Source of the DNA: Clostridia bacterium
Lineage (GTDB): Bacteria > Bacillota > Clostridia > Oscillospirales > Acutalibacteraceae
Assembly: GCA_017516965.1 (NCBI GenBank)
Contig: JAFXAP010000004.1
Location: forward strand, 1-64,000
DNA: 64,000 nucleotides
Reading direction: 5' to 3'
This document shows, piece by piece, positions 18,418 to 26,819 of this stretch. Position 1 is the first letter of the stretch; each line of letters starts with the position of its first letter. Made by a program: the position numbers and the translations under genes. The notes under the pieces are model-generated. The model saw only the letters and a program-made list of their open reading frames with translations, did no database searches and was not told the origin of the DNA.

Positions 18418-19533
18418 ATGCATATTCTTTTTGCAGGTGGTGGTACTGCAGGACATATAAATCCTGCACTGGCTATTGCAAGTTATATAAGAGAAAAACA
18501 TCCCGATGCTCATATAAGTTATATCGGAACACCCGATAAGTTAGAGTCAAAACTCGTTCCCGAAGCGGGCTATAATTTTAGAACAATTTCTGTTGCAGGC
18601 TTTCAACGCTCTTTGTCACTTGAAAGCATTGGTAAAAACATTTCTGCTGTTTGTAAAGCGGTTACGTCTTCAGTAGCAGCAAAGAAAATTTTAAAAGAAA
18701 TCGAGCCTGATGTTGTTATCGGAACGGGTGGCTATGTAAGTGGTCCCGTGCTTAGACAGGCGGCTAAACTTGGAATAAAAACTGCTATACACGAACAAAA
18801 CGCGTTCCCAGGTGTAACAACAAAAATGTTGGCCCCTTATGTTGATGAGGTTATGCTTGCTATGCCCGAGGCTCAAAAGTATTTAAAATTAAATAAAAAA
18901 CCTCATATAACAGGTAATCCTGTAAGAACAGAGCTTTTAAATATGACGCGTGAAAACGCGCGTAAAAAATTGGGCATTGACAATGACAGTGTGCTCATAT
19001 TGTCTTTTGGTGGTTCTTTGGGCGCGGCAAAAATTAATGAGGCTGTGTCAGGTTTTATTAAGTGGCATAATGGTACCGATAGGTTTTATCATATTCACGG
19101 TACAGGTAAGTCAGGTTTTGCTGATTTTAATGCGACACTTAGTGAGATTTCATTATCTGATAAGATTGATGTAAGGGAATACATCAAGGATATGGATGTA
19201 TGTATGGCGGCAGCAGACCTTATTGTGTGTCGAGCAGGTGCGATTACCCTTAGCGAATTACTTGCTTGCGGCAAACCCGCAATACTTATTCCCTCGCCAT
19301 ACGTTGCTGAAAATCATCAGTTTCATAATGCTATGACGTTAAAACGAATCGGTGCGGCAGAAATAATTGAAGAAAAAGAGTTGACCGCTCAAAAACTTAT
19401 AGATGTTGTATCACAACTCACCCAAGATAAATCGCGTCTTGCAAAAATGGCTGATGCAGCGCGCAACGGCGCAATAATCGATGCAAATGATAGAATTTAT
19501 CAAATTGTGATGCGATTATATAACAAAAACTAA
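18418..19533 (+). CDS. murG: UDP-GlcNAc : lipid I N-acetylglucosaminyltransferase
   Basis: A 371-aa GT28 glycosyltransferase that turns lipid I to lipid II on the inner membrane face. The first glycine-rich loop is FAGGGTAGHINPALA at the very N-terminus, the second GGSLGAAKINEAV near residue 197, and the donor-binding segment CRAGAITLSELLACGKPAILIPSP is near 275. It follows ftsW by 16 nt. Confidence 0.98.
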   Translation: MHILFAGGGTAGHINPALAIASYIREKHPDAHISYIGTPDKLESKLVPEAGYNFRTISVAGFQRSLSLESIGKNISAVCKAVTSSVAAKKILKEIEPDVVIGTGGYVSGPVLRQAAKLGIKTAIHEQNAFPGVTTKMLAPYVDEVMLAMPEAQKYLKLNKKPHITGNPVRTELLNMTRENARKKLGIDNDSVLILSFGGSLGAAKINEAVSGFIKWHNGTDRFYHIHGTGKSGFADFNATLSEISLSDKIDVREYIKDMDVCMAAADLIVCRAGAITLSELLACGKPAILIPSPYVAENHQFHNAMTLKRIGAAEIIEEKELTAQKLIDVVSQLTQDKSRLAKMADAARNGAIIDANDRIYQIVMRLYNKN

Positions 19534-19603
19534 GATTATTAGCAAAAAAAATTAAATTGCATAATATGACATTGTAAAAGTTTTCTCTTTGGGAGGATTT
19601 ATA

Positions 19604-20860
19604 ATGTCAAAATATGTAGTTAACGGTGGTAAAAAATTACGCGGAAAAATTGATATTCAAGGTGCCAAAAACAGCGCATTGCCTATTCTTGCGGCAACTG
19701 TACTGTGCCGCGGTACTTGTGTGTTACATAATTGCCCACAGCTTTCTGATGTAAATGCTTCGGTTAATATTTTGAGGCATTTAGGCTGTCAGTGTGAAGT
19801 GAACAAAAATACCGTAAAGGTTAACACAAGCACCTTGCATTGCAGTTATATTCCTGATGAGCTTATGCGCGAAATGCGCTCGTCTATAATTTTTTTAGGC
19901 GCAATACTTGGCAAATGCGGAAACGCTGTAATAAGCAGCCCCGGTGGCTGTGAACTGGGTCCCAGACCTATTGATTTGCATATATCATCATTAAAGAAGT
20001 TAGGCGCTGTTATAAACGAAAGTCACGGCTTAATAGAATTCAGTGCGCCTAACGGACTTTTTGGTACAGAAATTAACCTGTCTTTTGCTAGTGTTGGCGC
20101 TACCGAAAACATTATTTTGGCGGCGGTAACCGCAAAGGGTACAACGGTAATTCATAATGCCGCAAAAGAACCCGAAATTTGTGATTTGGCTCAGTTTTTA
20201 AATTCATGTGGTGCAAAAATTCAAGGCGCAGGAAATGCCAAAATTAAGATTATTGGTGTTCCTGAACTTAGTGGTTGCACACACGCAGTATTACCCGATA
20301 GAATTGTTGCGGCAAGTTATATGTCGGCAGCGGCTATAACGGGTGGAGAAATTTTATTAAACAATGTAGTTCCGTCTCATCTTACAGCAATTAATGCTGT
20401 ATTTGAAGAATGCGGTTGTTTAATAAAATGCAGTAAAAACAGTATTCATTTTATTGCACCTGAAAAGCTTAACCGTGTTTCTTGTATAAGAACTACAATA
20501 TATCCCGGTTTTCCCACCGATGCCGGTCCATTAATACTTACTATGCTATGTCGCGCAAAGGGTACATCTATAATGATTGAAAATATTTTTGAAAATCGTT
20601 TTCGTTATATAGATGAATTAAAACGCTTTGGCGCAAATGTTAAAACAGAGGGGAAAATAGCCATAATTGAAGGCGTAAAGTCACTTTCTGGAGCGCCCTG
20701 TAGATGCACAGATCTAAGAGGCGGCGCGGCATTGGTTGTGGCGGCTTTGGCGGCGCAGGGTAAAAGTGTTATAAGCGATATCTATCACATAAATCGTGGG
20801 TATGAAAATTTTGATGAATGTTTGCAAAATTTAGGGGCAGATATAAAAGTTACGTTATAG
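19604..20860 (+). CDS. murA: UDP-GlcNAc 1-carboxyvinyltransferase
   Basis: A 418-aa enzyme for the first committed step of peptidoglycan synthesis (enolpyruvyl transfer from PEP). The active cysteine is Cys116 in SPGGCELGPRP, so the enzyme is of the fosfomycin-sensitive type. The GAKNSALPILAA motif binds near the N-terminus and TTIYPGFPTDAGP near residue 300. The start is the ATG at 19604; a TTG five codons upstream overlaps the GGGAGGA ribosome site and is rejected. A murA in this place takes the position that murB often has in bacilli. Confidence 0.96.
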   Translation: MSKYVVNGGKKLRGKIDIQGAKNSALPILAATVLCRGTCVLHNCPQLSDVNASVNILRHLGCQCEVNKNTVKVNTSTLHCSYIPDELMREMRSSIIFLGAILGKCGNAVISSPGGCELGPRPIDLHISSLKKLGAVINESHGLIEFSAPNGLFGTEINLSFASVGATENIILAAVTAKGTTVIHNAAKEPEICDLAQFLNSCGAKIQGAGNAKIKIIGVPELSGCTHAVLPDRIVAASYMSAAAITGGEILLNNVVPSHLTAINAVFEECGCLIKCSKNSIHFIAPEKLNRVSCIRTTIYPGFPTDAGPLILTMLCRAKGTSIMIENIFENRFRYIDELKRFGANVKTEGKIAIIEGVKSLSGAPCRCTDLRGGAALVVAALAAQGKSVISDIYHINRGYENFDECLQNLGADIKVTL

Positions 20861-20872
20861 GAAGTGAATTCA

Positions 20873-21643
20873 ATGCAATCAGAGGTAAATAAACGTCGTG
20901 CACAGCGTCAAAAACAAGCGCGAAAAAGACAGCTAAAGGCTGCATTTATTATTTTTATAATTATTGCATTGATTGCGCTTGTTGTTATGTGCTTTACAAT
21001 ATTTTTTAATATTAAACATATAAGCACCTCTGGTAGTAAGATTTACTCTAAAGCGGAGATATATGATGCTGCCGGAATTACAAAAGATGATAATTTGCTG
21101 GTAATCAGTGAAAAGGAAATTGAAAATAGAATAAGAAAAAAATTACCTTATGTTGACAGTGTAAAAATCAAACGCAATTTGCCTGATAAAATTATTCTTA
21201 CAATTACCGATGCTAAGGAATATGCTTACTTTACATCGGGCAAGAGCAACTTTATTTTAAGTGAAAACGGTTATATATTAAAAGAGCAACCCAAAACCCC
21301 AAAAAACGTTTTTGAGATTATTACAAGCGGTATTGAGGGTAGTGTTGGTGAAAAAGCTGTTTATAAAAATTCGGCCGAGGAAAAACTTATCGGAGAGTTG
21401 ATTACGACTTTGCGCCAAAAGCAAGTAAATATTGACAAAATTGATGTGACAAGTATGTTGCAAATTAAAATTTTTGTTGATAATAGGTTTGAAGTTATAA
21501 TAGGCGACAGTAAATATATAACAGAAAAAATTGCTCATTTATCAAGTATGATTGAAAGTATATCAAACCGAAAAGGTAAGATAGATTTGAGTATGTGGAC
21601 TCCCCAAAAAAGCCAGGGAAGCTTTGTAGAACAAAAAGAATAA
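20873..21643 (+). CDS. ftsQ: Divisome protein FtsQ/DivIB
   Basis: A 256-aa bitopic protein: very basic cytoplasmic tail (RRAQRQKQARKRQ), one transmembrane segment (about 23-45), a POTRA domain beginning with the H-I-S-x-S-G pattern and ending near residue 110 (LPDKIILTITDA), then a beta domain. It links FtsL/DivIC to the divisome. The start is the ATG at 20873 because AGGAAG lies eight bases upstream; a GTG at 20864 is possible. It is the last gene before the separate ftsZ promoter. Confidence 0.88.
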   Translation: MQSEVNKRRAQRQKQARKRQLKAAFIIFIIIALIALVVMCFTIFFNIKHISTSGSKIYSKAEIYDAAGITKDDNLLVISEKEIENRIRKKLPYVDSVKIKRNLPDKIILTITDAKEYAYFTSGKSNFILSENGYILKEQPKTPKNVFEIITSGIEGSVGEKAVYKNSAEEKLIGELITTLRQKQVNIDKIDVTSMLQIKIFVDNRFEVIIGDSKYITEKIAHLSSMIESISNRKGKIDLSMWTPQKSQGSFVEQKE

Positions 21644-21672
21644 AAAAAGTTACAATTTTGTAAGAAAAAGTA

Positions 21673-21701
21673 TTGAAATTTGTTTTAACATATGATAATA
21701 T
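21673..21701 (+). promoter_or_regulatory. Putative promoter of ftsZ
   Basis: TTGAAA (21673-21678), 17 bp, TAATAT (21696-21701), in a 111-bp gap before ftsZ. It would allow FtsZ to be made independently of PmraZ. Confidence 0.55.
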
Positions 21702-21754
21702 ATACATGTATTAATGCGTATTTCTATATTATATAAAGACGGAGGAATTTTAAA

Positions 21755-22819
21755 ATGCCATTCGAAGTAGCAGAAGAGATGGAAAATGTAGTTCAAATTA
21801 AGGTTGTCGGTGTAGGCGGCGGCGGCGGTAACGCTGTTAACCGCATGGTTGCTGCAGGTGTTCGCGGTGTTGAATTTATTGCTATCAATACCGATAAAGC
21901 AGCCCTTTTCCTTTCAAAAGCCGATCAAAAAATTCAAATTGGTGAAAAATCATCAGCAGGTATGGGTGCAGGTGGTAATCCTGATAACGGCCGTACTGCA
22001 GCAGAAGAATCACGCGACGAAATTGCAGCAGCTATTCGCAGCGCGGATATGATATTTATTACCGCAGGTATGGGTGGCGGTACCGGTACAGGTGCAGCTC
22101 CTGTTGTTGCAGCAATTGCTAAAGAACTTGGTATTCTTACAGTTGGTATCGTAACTAAGCCCTTTAACTTTGAGGGTAAAAAGCGTATGGCACAGGCTGA
22201 GGCAGGTATAGCAGCTCTTGGTGAGCAGGTTGATAGCCTTATTGTTATTCCTAATGAAAGACTTCAGTTTGTATCAGAACAGAAAATTACATTCAAAAAT
22301 GCGTTCAACATTGCTGATGACGTTCTTCGTCAGGGTGTATCAAGCATTTCTGAACTTATCAACGTTACAGCACTTGTTAACCTTGACTTTGCTGACGTTA
22401 AAGCTATTATGGCTGACGCTGGCTATGCTCATATGGGTGTTGGCGTTGCTACAGGTCGTGATAAGGCAGAGCAGGCTGCTCGTATGGCTATTACAAGTCC
22501 TCTTATCGAAACCTCTATGGACAACGCTCGCGGTGTTATCATCAGCATTATCGGTTCTGAAGATATCACTCTTGATGAGGTTACACAGGCTTCAACCATT
22601 ATTTCTGAAATGGCTCATCCCGATGCTACAATCATTTGGGGCGCTCAGATTGATGAAAGCATTGAAGACACTATTCGTGTTACCGTTGTTGCAACCGGTC
22701 TTGGCGATGATAAAAAGGCTGAAAAGAGCAACGACCTTGGCATTCTTCTTGGCAACACAAATGATGACGAGGAAGAAGATAACTTCGGTTCAGTTTTGAA
22801 ATTCTTTGAAAATAACTAA
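21755..22819 (+). CDS. ftsZ: Cell division GTPase FtsZ
   Basis: A 354-aa tubulin homologue. The tubulin signature GGGTGTG is at residues 107-113 and the synergy loop [11 protein letters not shown] near 210. The N-terminus and the core are standard. The C-terminal part is unusual: only about 35 residues follow the core, acidic and ending with LKFFENN, with no D-x-P-x-F-(L/I)-(R/K) tail, the normal docking peptide for FtsA, SepF or ZapA. ftsA is also absent next door. Strong GGAGG site; high codon bias. Confidence 0.97.
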   Translation: MPFEVAEEMENVVQIKVVGVGGGGGNAVNRMVAAGVRGVEFIAINTDKAALFLSKADQKIQIGEKSSAGMGAGGNPDNGRTAAEESRDEIAAAIRSADMIFITAGMGGGTGTGAAPVVAAIAKELGILTVGIVTKPFNFEGKKRMAQAEAGIAALGEQVDSLIVIPNERLQFVSEQKITFKNAFNIADDVLRQGVSSISELINVTALVNLDFADVKAIMADAGYAHMGVGVATGRDKAEQAARMAITSPLIETSMDNARGVIISIIGSEDITLDEVTQASTIISEMAHPDATIIWGAQIDESIEDTIRVTVVATGLGDDKKAEKSNDLGILLGNTNDDEEEDNFGSVLKFFENN

Positions 22820-22829
22820 TTTCATACAT

Positions 22830-22864
22830 AAAGCCTGACAGTGTAAACTGTCAGGCTTTTTTGT
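22830..22864 (+). terminator. Terminator of the dcw cluster
   Basis: AAAGCCTGACAGT, loop, ACTGTCAGGCTTT then a T run: at least 12 perfect pairs. Confidence 0.95.
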
Positions 22865-22877
22865 TTTAATGTATAAA

Positions 22878-22908
22878 AGAAAAACCACCCACATGTGTGA
22901 GTGGTTTT
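22878..22908 (-). terminator. Terminator of the DapA-like operon
   Basis: Read on the minus strand, AAAACCACTCAC pairs with GTGGGTGGTTTT (one mismatch), followed by TCTTTT. It lies just after the stop of the aldolase gene. Confidence 0.75.
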
Positions 22909-22913
22909 GATTT

Positions 22914-23963
22914 TTAAATACTGTCTTTTGCAACAAATGATTTAACAAAATCATCGTCGGCAACCTCGGGATATGCCTGCCATAGTCTATCAATCTCTTC
23001 TGCCTGACCGTCTGATAATACTTCGTTAGGGTTAAGGCAGTGTAGGCTAGTCATAAGACCTTGTTTTTTTAGAACGTAGTGAAGACCGGGAATGCAACCT
23101 GCAAAACGGTTTGCTACGTCAAAAACAGCGCCGTTAGCTTCGGTAAGATGTTCGGCAATTGTAAGAAGCGAAGCATCTATTGTGCCGCTTTCACGACACT
23201 TACGACAACGTTCAAAAATTTCTACGGCGCGGTTGGTCCATACCGACCATTGACCTAAAAGACCACCTACAAAATATTTAGTTTTGCCATCGTGGTTAAA
23301 GGGTGTGAGTAGGTCCATAACTATATGGTCGTCATTACCTGTGTAAAGCGCTACATCATCAGCGCGTTTTGAAAGCATAACGCCTTTTACAAGGTCTTGG
23401 GTGCGATAACGGTCAAAACAAGCGCATTTTATTGCTACCACGTTTGGTATATCGGCAAGTTTTGTCCAATATTCTTTTGAAAGTTTACGTCCGCCAACTG
23501 CTTCTTGTAAATAAAAACCAATAACAGGCATAACTTTGGCTACTGCGCGTGTGCGCTCCAAGAGCTGTTCTTCACTCCAGTCGTTAAGGCCGCCTGGGCT
23601 TAACAGTACAGCATCGAATCCTAATTCTTTGGTTAGTTCAGCTTCGCGGCAAGCCTGCTCGGTACCGCCGCAAACACCCGAAATACGAACTAAAACTTTA
23701 CCCGTTTCACGTTCAAATTTTTCCATTTCAGCTATAACCGATTCAAGCACAGGACGGAAAAGATTGTGCTCGGGGTCGCGAATTTCAAACTGTGTGCTGT
23801 GAACAGCGGCCGCAACACCGCCTGAACCTGCATGCATATAGTAGCGCACCATACGCGCCTGTGTTTTTGCATCAAATTTACGGTTTTCATCAAGGGCAAG
23901 TGGAATTGCAGGAATAACCGTACCACTATGTAAAATTTCAAGTGCTTTTTCGTGTCTATTCAT
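22914..23963 (-). CDS. Dihydrodipicolinate synthase-family aldolase/lyase
   Basis: A 349-aa TIM-barrel protein of the DapA/NanA superfamily. The Schiff-base lysine is Lys179 in VVAIKCA. The usual Y-N-x-P segment of true DapA is replaced by GFYLQEAVGG (about 149-158), so it is probably not lysine biosynthesis but a catabolic aldolase or dehydratase acting on another 2-oxo acid. It is about 50 residues longer than DapA. It is the last gene of a four-gene operon; its ATG overlaps the stop of the SDR gene by one base (TAATG). Substrate unknown. Confidence 0.8.
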   Translation of the reverse strand: MNRHEKALEILHSGTVIPAIPLALDENRKFDAKTQARMVRYYMHAGSGGVAAAVHSTQFEIRDPEHNLFRPVLESVIAEMEKFERETGKVLVRISGVCGGTEQACREAELTKELGFDAVLLSPGGLNDWSEEQLLERTRAVAKVMPVIGFYLQEAVGGRKLSKEYWTKLADIPNVVAIKCACFDRYRTQDLVKGVMLSKRADDVALYTGNDDHIVMDLLTPFNHDGKTKYFVGGLLGQWSVWTNRAVEIFERCRKCRESGTIDASLLTIAEHLTEANGAVFDVANRFAGCIPGLHYVLKKQGLMTSLHCLNPNEVLSDGQAEEIDRLWQAYPEVADDDFVKSFVAKDSI

Positions 23964-24994
23964 TAGTATTTACCGTCTCTTTCTTCAAAATGTGTTGGTT
24001 TGCCAAGGCTTTTGCCACCCTGTAACAGCCATTCTGCCTGCCATTTAATAAGTGTATCAAGGCTTACTGTTGGGTAACCAAACATACTAAACATTTTACC
24101 TGCGTTGTTAAGATATGCGGTTTCGGCCTCTTCACCTGCAAAGGTTACCTCTTTTTCGAGTAGCTCGGCAAGTTTTTGCGCAGTTACCTTAACACCTGCT
24201 GTTTCAGGTCCTGTAACGTTTACAATGTTCATTTCAGGGCTTGTGTGAAGCAAAAGTCTGATAGCGGCCTCATTTGCATCCTTTTGCCAAATGCAGTTAA
24301 AACTGGGCATTGCGGCGAGATTGATTGGTGTGCCTGCCAAAATTGATTGAGCAATATCATGTAGTACGCCATATTGCAAATCGATTGCGTAATTAAGACG
24401 CATAATGCAAACGCTGGTGCCAAGCGCTTTTGCAGCATATTCAAATGCACGTTCACGGGCAAGACAAGACATTGGGTATTCACCAACAGGCTGTGGTTTT
24501 ACATCTTCGGTAACGCCACCGCTGCATGTAGCAACCTTTGGATAAAGGTTACCGCTTGAAAATACTACTATTTTAGAACTTGAAAATCTTTTAGCAGTCA
24601 TACAAGGGAGCCAACTATTCATACCCCAGGTAAGATATTCGCTGCCGTCGGTACCGAACTTTCTACCCGCCATAAAGATGATGTTTTCACAGTCGGGAAG
24701 TGATTCAAGCGCTCCGTCTTTAAGCAGGTCGGCGCATATAACCGTAACGCCAACTGATTCTAATTTTGCTATGAGATCTTTATCAGAAAAACGTGAAACG
24801 GCATAAACTTTTTTATTAATACCGGCTTTCTTTATTGCTTTTGCGGCAATAGTGCAAATGTCGGGGCCCATTTTACCGCCCGCGCCAAGCACCATAATAT
24901 CACCGTCTATTTTAGCAATATCGCTGACAAGCGCGTCTGATGGTGTAGTGAGCAGTTCGTTTAGCATCTGGTCGTTCCATTTGATAGTATTCAT
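23963..24994 (-). CDS. NAD(P)-dependent epimerase/dehydratase-like SDR
   Basis: A 343-aa extended short-chain dehydrogenase. The Rossmann loop GAGGKMG lies near residue 37 and the strand-4 motif IIFMAGRKFG near 108. In the catalytic place where Y-x3-K is expected, the protein has GEYPMSCLARE, so the tyrosine is kept and the lysine position is cysteine. SDRs that travel with this DapA-like subfamily seem to share this form, so it may be a family trait and not a defect. Strong AAGGAGA site. It probably oxidises or dehydrates the compound that the aldolase cleaves. Confidence 0.78.
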   Translation of the reverse strand: MNTIKWNDQMLNELLTTPSDALVSDIAKIDGDIMVLGAGGKMGPDICTIAAKAIKKAGINKKVYAVSRFSDKDLIAKLESVGVTVICADLLKDGALESLPDCENIIFMAGRKFGTDGSEYLTWGMNSWLPCMTAKRFSSSKIVVFSSGNLYPKVATCSGGVTEDVKPQPVGEYPMSCLARERAFEYAAKALGTSVCIMRLNYAIDLQYGVLHDIAQSILAGTPINLAAMPSFNCIWQKDANEAAIRLLLHTSPEMNIVNVTGPETAGVKVTAQKLAELLEKEVTFAGEEAETAYLNNAGKMFSMFGYPTVSLDTLIKWQAEWLLQGGKSLGKPTHFEERDGKY

Positions 24995-24995
24995 T

Positions 24996-25616
24996 TTAAT
25001 TCTCCTTTGTCATATATGATAAAATTAAATTGATTGTGTGTTGTTTTCTTTCTTCGATTATTTCTTTATCGGTAAGGTCGGTGTGAAAAATTTTTGATAG
25101 CGTATATTGGTTTGAAAAATTAGCAAAACAGGTAGTAATCATAGATAAAACAACCTGATATGAGTCAATATCTTTGCTGAAAACACCATTTTTCTTGCCA
25201 TCTTCTATAGAACTTATAAAATACTGAATAGTATGGCGCTCTATCATAGAACTTTCAAGTCTTTTTAAATTTTCGCCTTTGTTAAGATTTTCCCACATAA
25301 GAATATTTACAAAGTTTGGGTTGCTGTAAAGAAAATCAAAATAGGTTGAAATGATTTTTTCTACCAATTCTTTACCAATTAGCTTTTGCTTTTCAAGTTG
25401 TACTTCGACCTCTTCCATTTTTGAATAGGTATTTAATAGAACTTGATTGTATAACTCTTGCTTATCACCAAAATAGGCATAAATCATTCGTTTGTTGATA
25501 TTTGCGGCATTTGCTATTTCATCAACACGAGCACCCCAAAAACCTTTTTGCGCAAACTCATTTTCAGCAGCAGTTAAAATTGCAAGTCTGCTTTTTTGAG
25601 GATTTCTTTCTTTCAA
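24996..25616 (-). CDS. TetR/AcrR-family regulator of its own operon
   Basis: A 206-aa repressor with the N-terminal TetR helix-turn-helix (ILTAAENEFAQKGFWGARVDEIANAANINKRMIYAYFG, cited here only as the span of residues 13-50). The effector domain is not recognised. It starts at TTG (25616), overlapping the stop of the amidohydrolase gene by four bases, with GGAGG upstream. Its place inside the operon and the palindrome on the operon promoter make autoregulation likely. The inducer is probably a substrate of the pathway. Confidence 0.85.
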   Translation of the reverse strand: MKERNPQKSRLAILTAAENEFAQKGFWGARVDEIANAANINKRMIYAYFGDKQELYNQVLLNTYSKMEEVEVQLEKQKLIGKELVEKIISTYFDFLYSNPNFVNILMWENLNKGENLKRLESSMIERHTIQYFISSIEDGKKNGVFSKDIDSYQVVLSMITTCFANFSNQYTLSKIFHTDLTDKEIIEERKQHTINLILSYMTKEN

Positions 25617-26710
25617 GATAAATCCTCCTTCCAGTTGTGGCTTGCAATTTTACACCAAAGTTTTACACCTATTGGCAAGATTTCATTTGGTACATAAAAT
25701 TTTTCATTATGAAGTGGGGGAGTATCACCAATTCCAAGCCAAAGCATACAGGAAGGCGCATAGTCGCTAAAAAGTGAAAAGTCTTCGCCGGCGAGTGTTG
25801 GCGTTACATTATTAGATAGGTCAAAGTTGTTAACAAGTGTTATAACAATTTTTTCATCATTATATACAGGAGGGCAACCGCCATCATAGTCAATTTGCGC
25901 GGTTGTGCCATATTTTAATGCAATATCTTGGGCGGCTTGTGACAGCAGTTCTTTTACAGCATTTCTATGCTCTACTGAATAGGTACGGATTGTTCCGTAA
26001 ATTTCTGACAGGTCGGGTACAATATTATGTAGCGCTCCGCTATGAATACTTCCGCAAAAAATCAAGGCTTCATCATTGGTGGCTGTTTTATTTATATTTG
26101 GTAGGGCATTCACCATATCCACGGCTGAAAGCAAAGCGTTATTGCCCTTTTCTTGTTGTGAACAATGTGAACTCTTACCAAAAAACTTAATTTTGAAAAA
26201 GTCGCTTGACGCCATTAATGGACCAGACTTTGTCACAGCGCAACCCAGTGGAATTTGTGGCCATACGTGCATAGCAAAACAAGCGATCAGGTTTTCAGGA
26301 ATAACGCTGTCAATAACCTTTGAAGCGCCGGTTGTGGTCTCTTCTGCAGGTTGGAATAAAAATCGTATGTTATGTTGTAGCTTTTTACCATACAAATTTT
26401 CAGCCGCCTCTAAAAGCATAGCGGTGTGTGAGTCGTGACCACATGCGTGCATAACACCGTCGTTTTGCGATGAGTAGGGCAGACCGCTGTCTTCTTCAAT
26501 AGGTAGTGCGTCAATATCAGCGCGAAAAAGTAACCAGGGTAAACTGGCATCGGATACAAGGTCGGCAAAAACACCTGTGTCACCAACAATGTGTGGTGTG
26601 TAACCTATTTCTTTTAGTGCGTTTGCAATATATTCAGATGTTTTAAACTCTTTTTCTGAAAGTTCGGGTATCTGATGCAAGTTTTTATAATGTAGTAATG
26701 CGTTTGACAA
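25613..26710 (-). CDS. M20-family amidohydrolase
   Basis: A 365-aa metal-dependent amidohydrolase of the IAA-amino acid/N-acetyl-amino acid hydrolase type. Metal-site motifs: FRADIDALPIEE, HACGHDSHTAM and PAEETTTGA, with GEDFSLF near the C-terminus. It would release an acyl group or amino acid from an amide. It is first in the operon. The start is TTG at 26710, seven bases after AGGAGG. Together with the DapA-like lyase this suggests breakdown of an N-acylated amino or sugar acid; the substrate is unproven. Confidence 0.87.
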   Translation of the reverse strand: MSNALLHYKNLHQIPELSEKEFKTSEYIANALKEIGYTPHIVGDTGVFADLVSDASLPWLLFRADIDALPIEEDSGLPYSSQNDGVMHACGHDSHTAMLLEAAENLYGKKLQHNIRFLFQPAEETTTGASKVIDSVIPENLIACFAMHVWPQIPLGCAVTKSGPLMASSDFFKIKFFGKSSHCSQQEKGNNALLSAVDMVNALPNINKTATNDEALIFCGSIHSGALHNIVPDLSEIYGTIRTYSVEHRNAVKELLSQAAQDIALKYGTTAQIDYDGGCPPVYNDEKIVITLVNNFDLSNNVTPTLAGEDFSLFSDYAPSCMLWLGIGDTPPLHNEKFYVPNEILPIGVKLWCKIASHNWKEDLS

Positions 26711-26726
26711 AACAACACCTCCTAAT

Positions 26727-26748
26727 TAAGTAACTAATCAGTTACTTA
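26727..26748 (-). promoter_or_regulatory. Palindromic operator, probable TetR site
   Basis: TAAGTAACTAA followed at once by TCAGTTACTTA: an inverted repeat with 10 of 11 positions symmetric. It starts 2 bp after the -10 box of the operon promoter, so a bound dimer would block transcription. Confidence 0.8.
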
Positions 26749-26749
26749 G

Positions 26750-26778
26750 ATTTTAACATACATATTTTATAATGTCAA
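26750..26778 (-). promoter_or_regulatory. Promoter of the M20-TetR-SDR-DapA operon
   Basis: On the minus strand: TTGACA (26778-26773), 17 bp, TAAAAT (26755-26750). A near-consensus promoter directly in front of the operator. Confidence 0.88.
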
Positions 26779-26783
26779 GTACT

Positions 26784-26811
26784 AAAAAACCAAAGGCTGA
26801 GTAGCCTTTGG
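26784..26811 (-). terminator. Terminator of the Gfo/Idh-DMT unit
   Basis: CCAAAGGCT, loop, AGCCTTTGG (26790-26811), a perfect 9-bp stem, followed on the minus strand by six T residues. Confidence 0.92.
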
Positions 26812-26819
26812 TTTATGGA

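Noticed and set aside
22914-23963. True DapA of lysine/DAP synthesis
   Set aside because: The protein is longer, lacks the Y-N-x-P segment and sits in a TetR-controlled operon with an amidohydrolase, not with dap genes.
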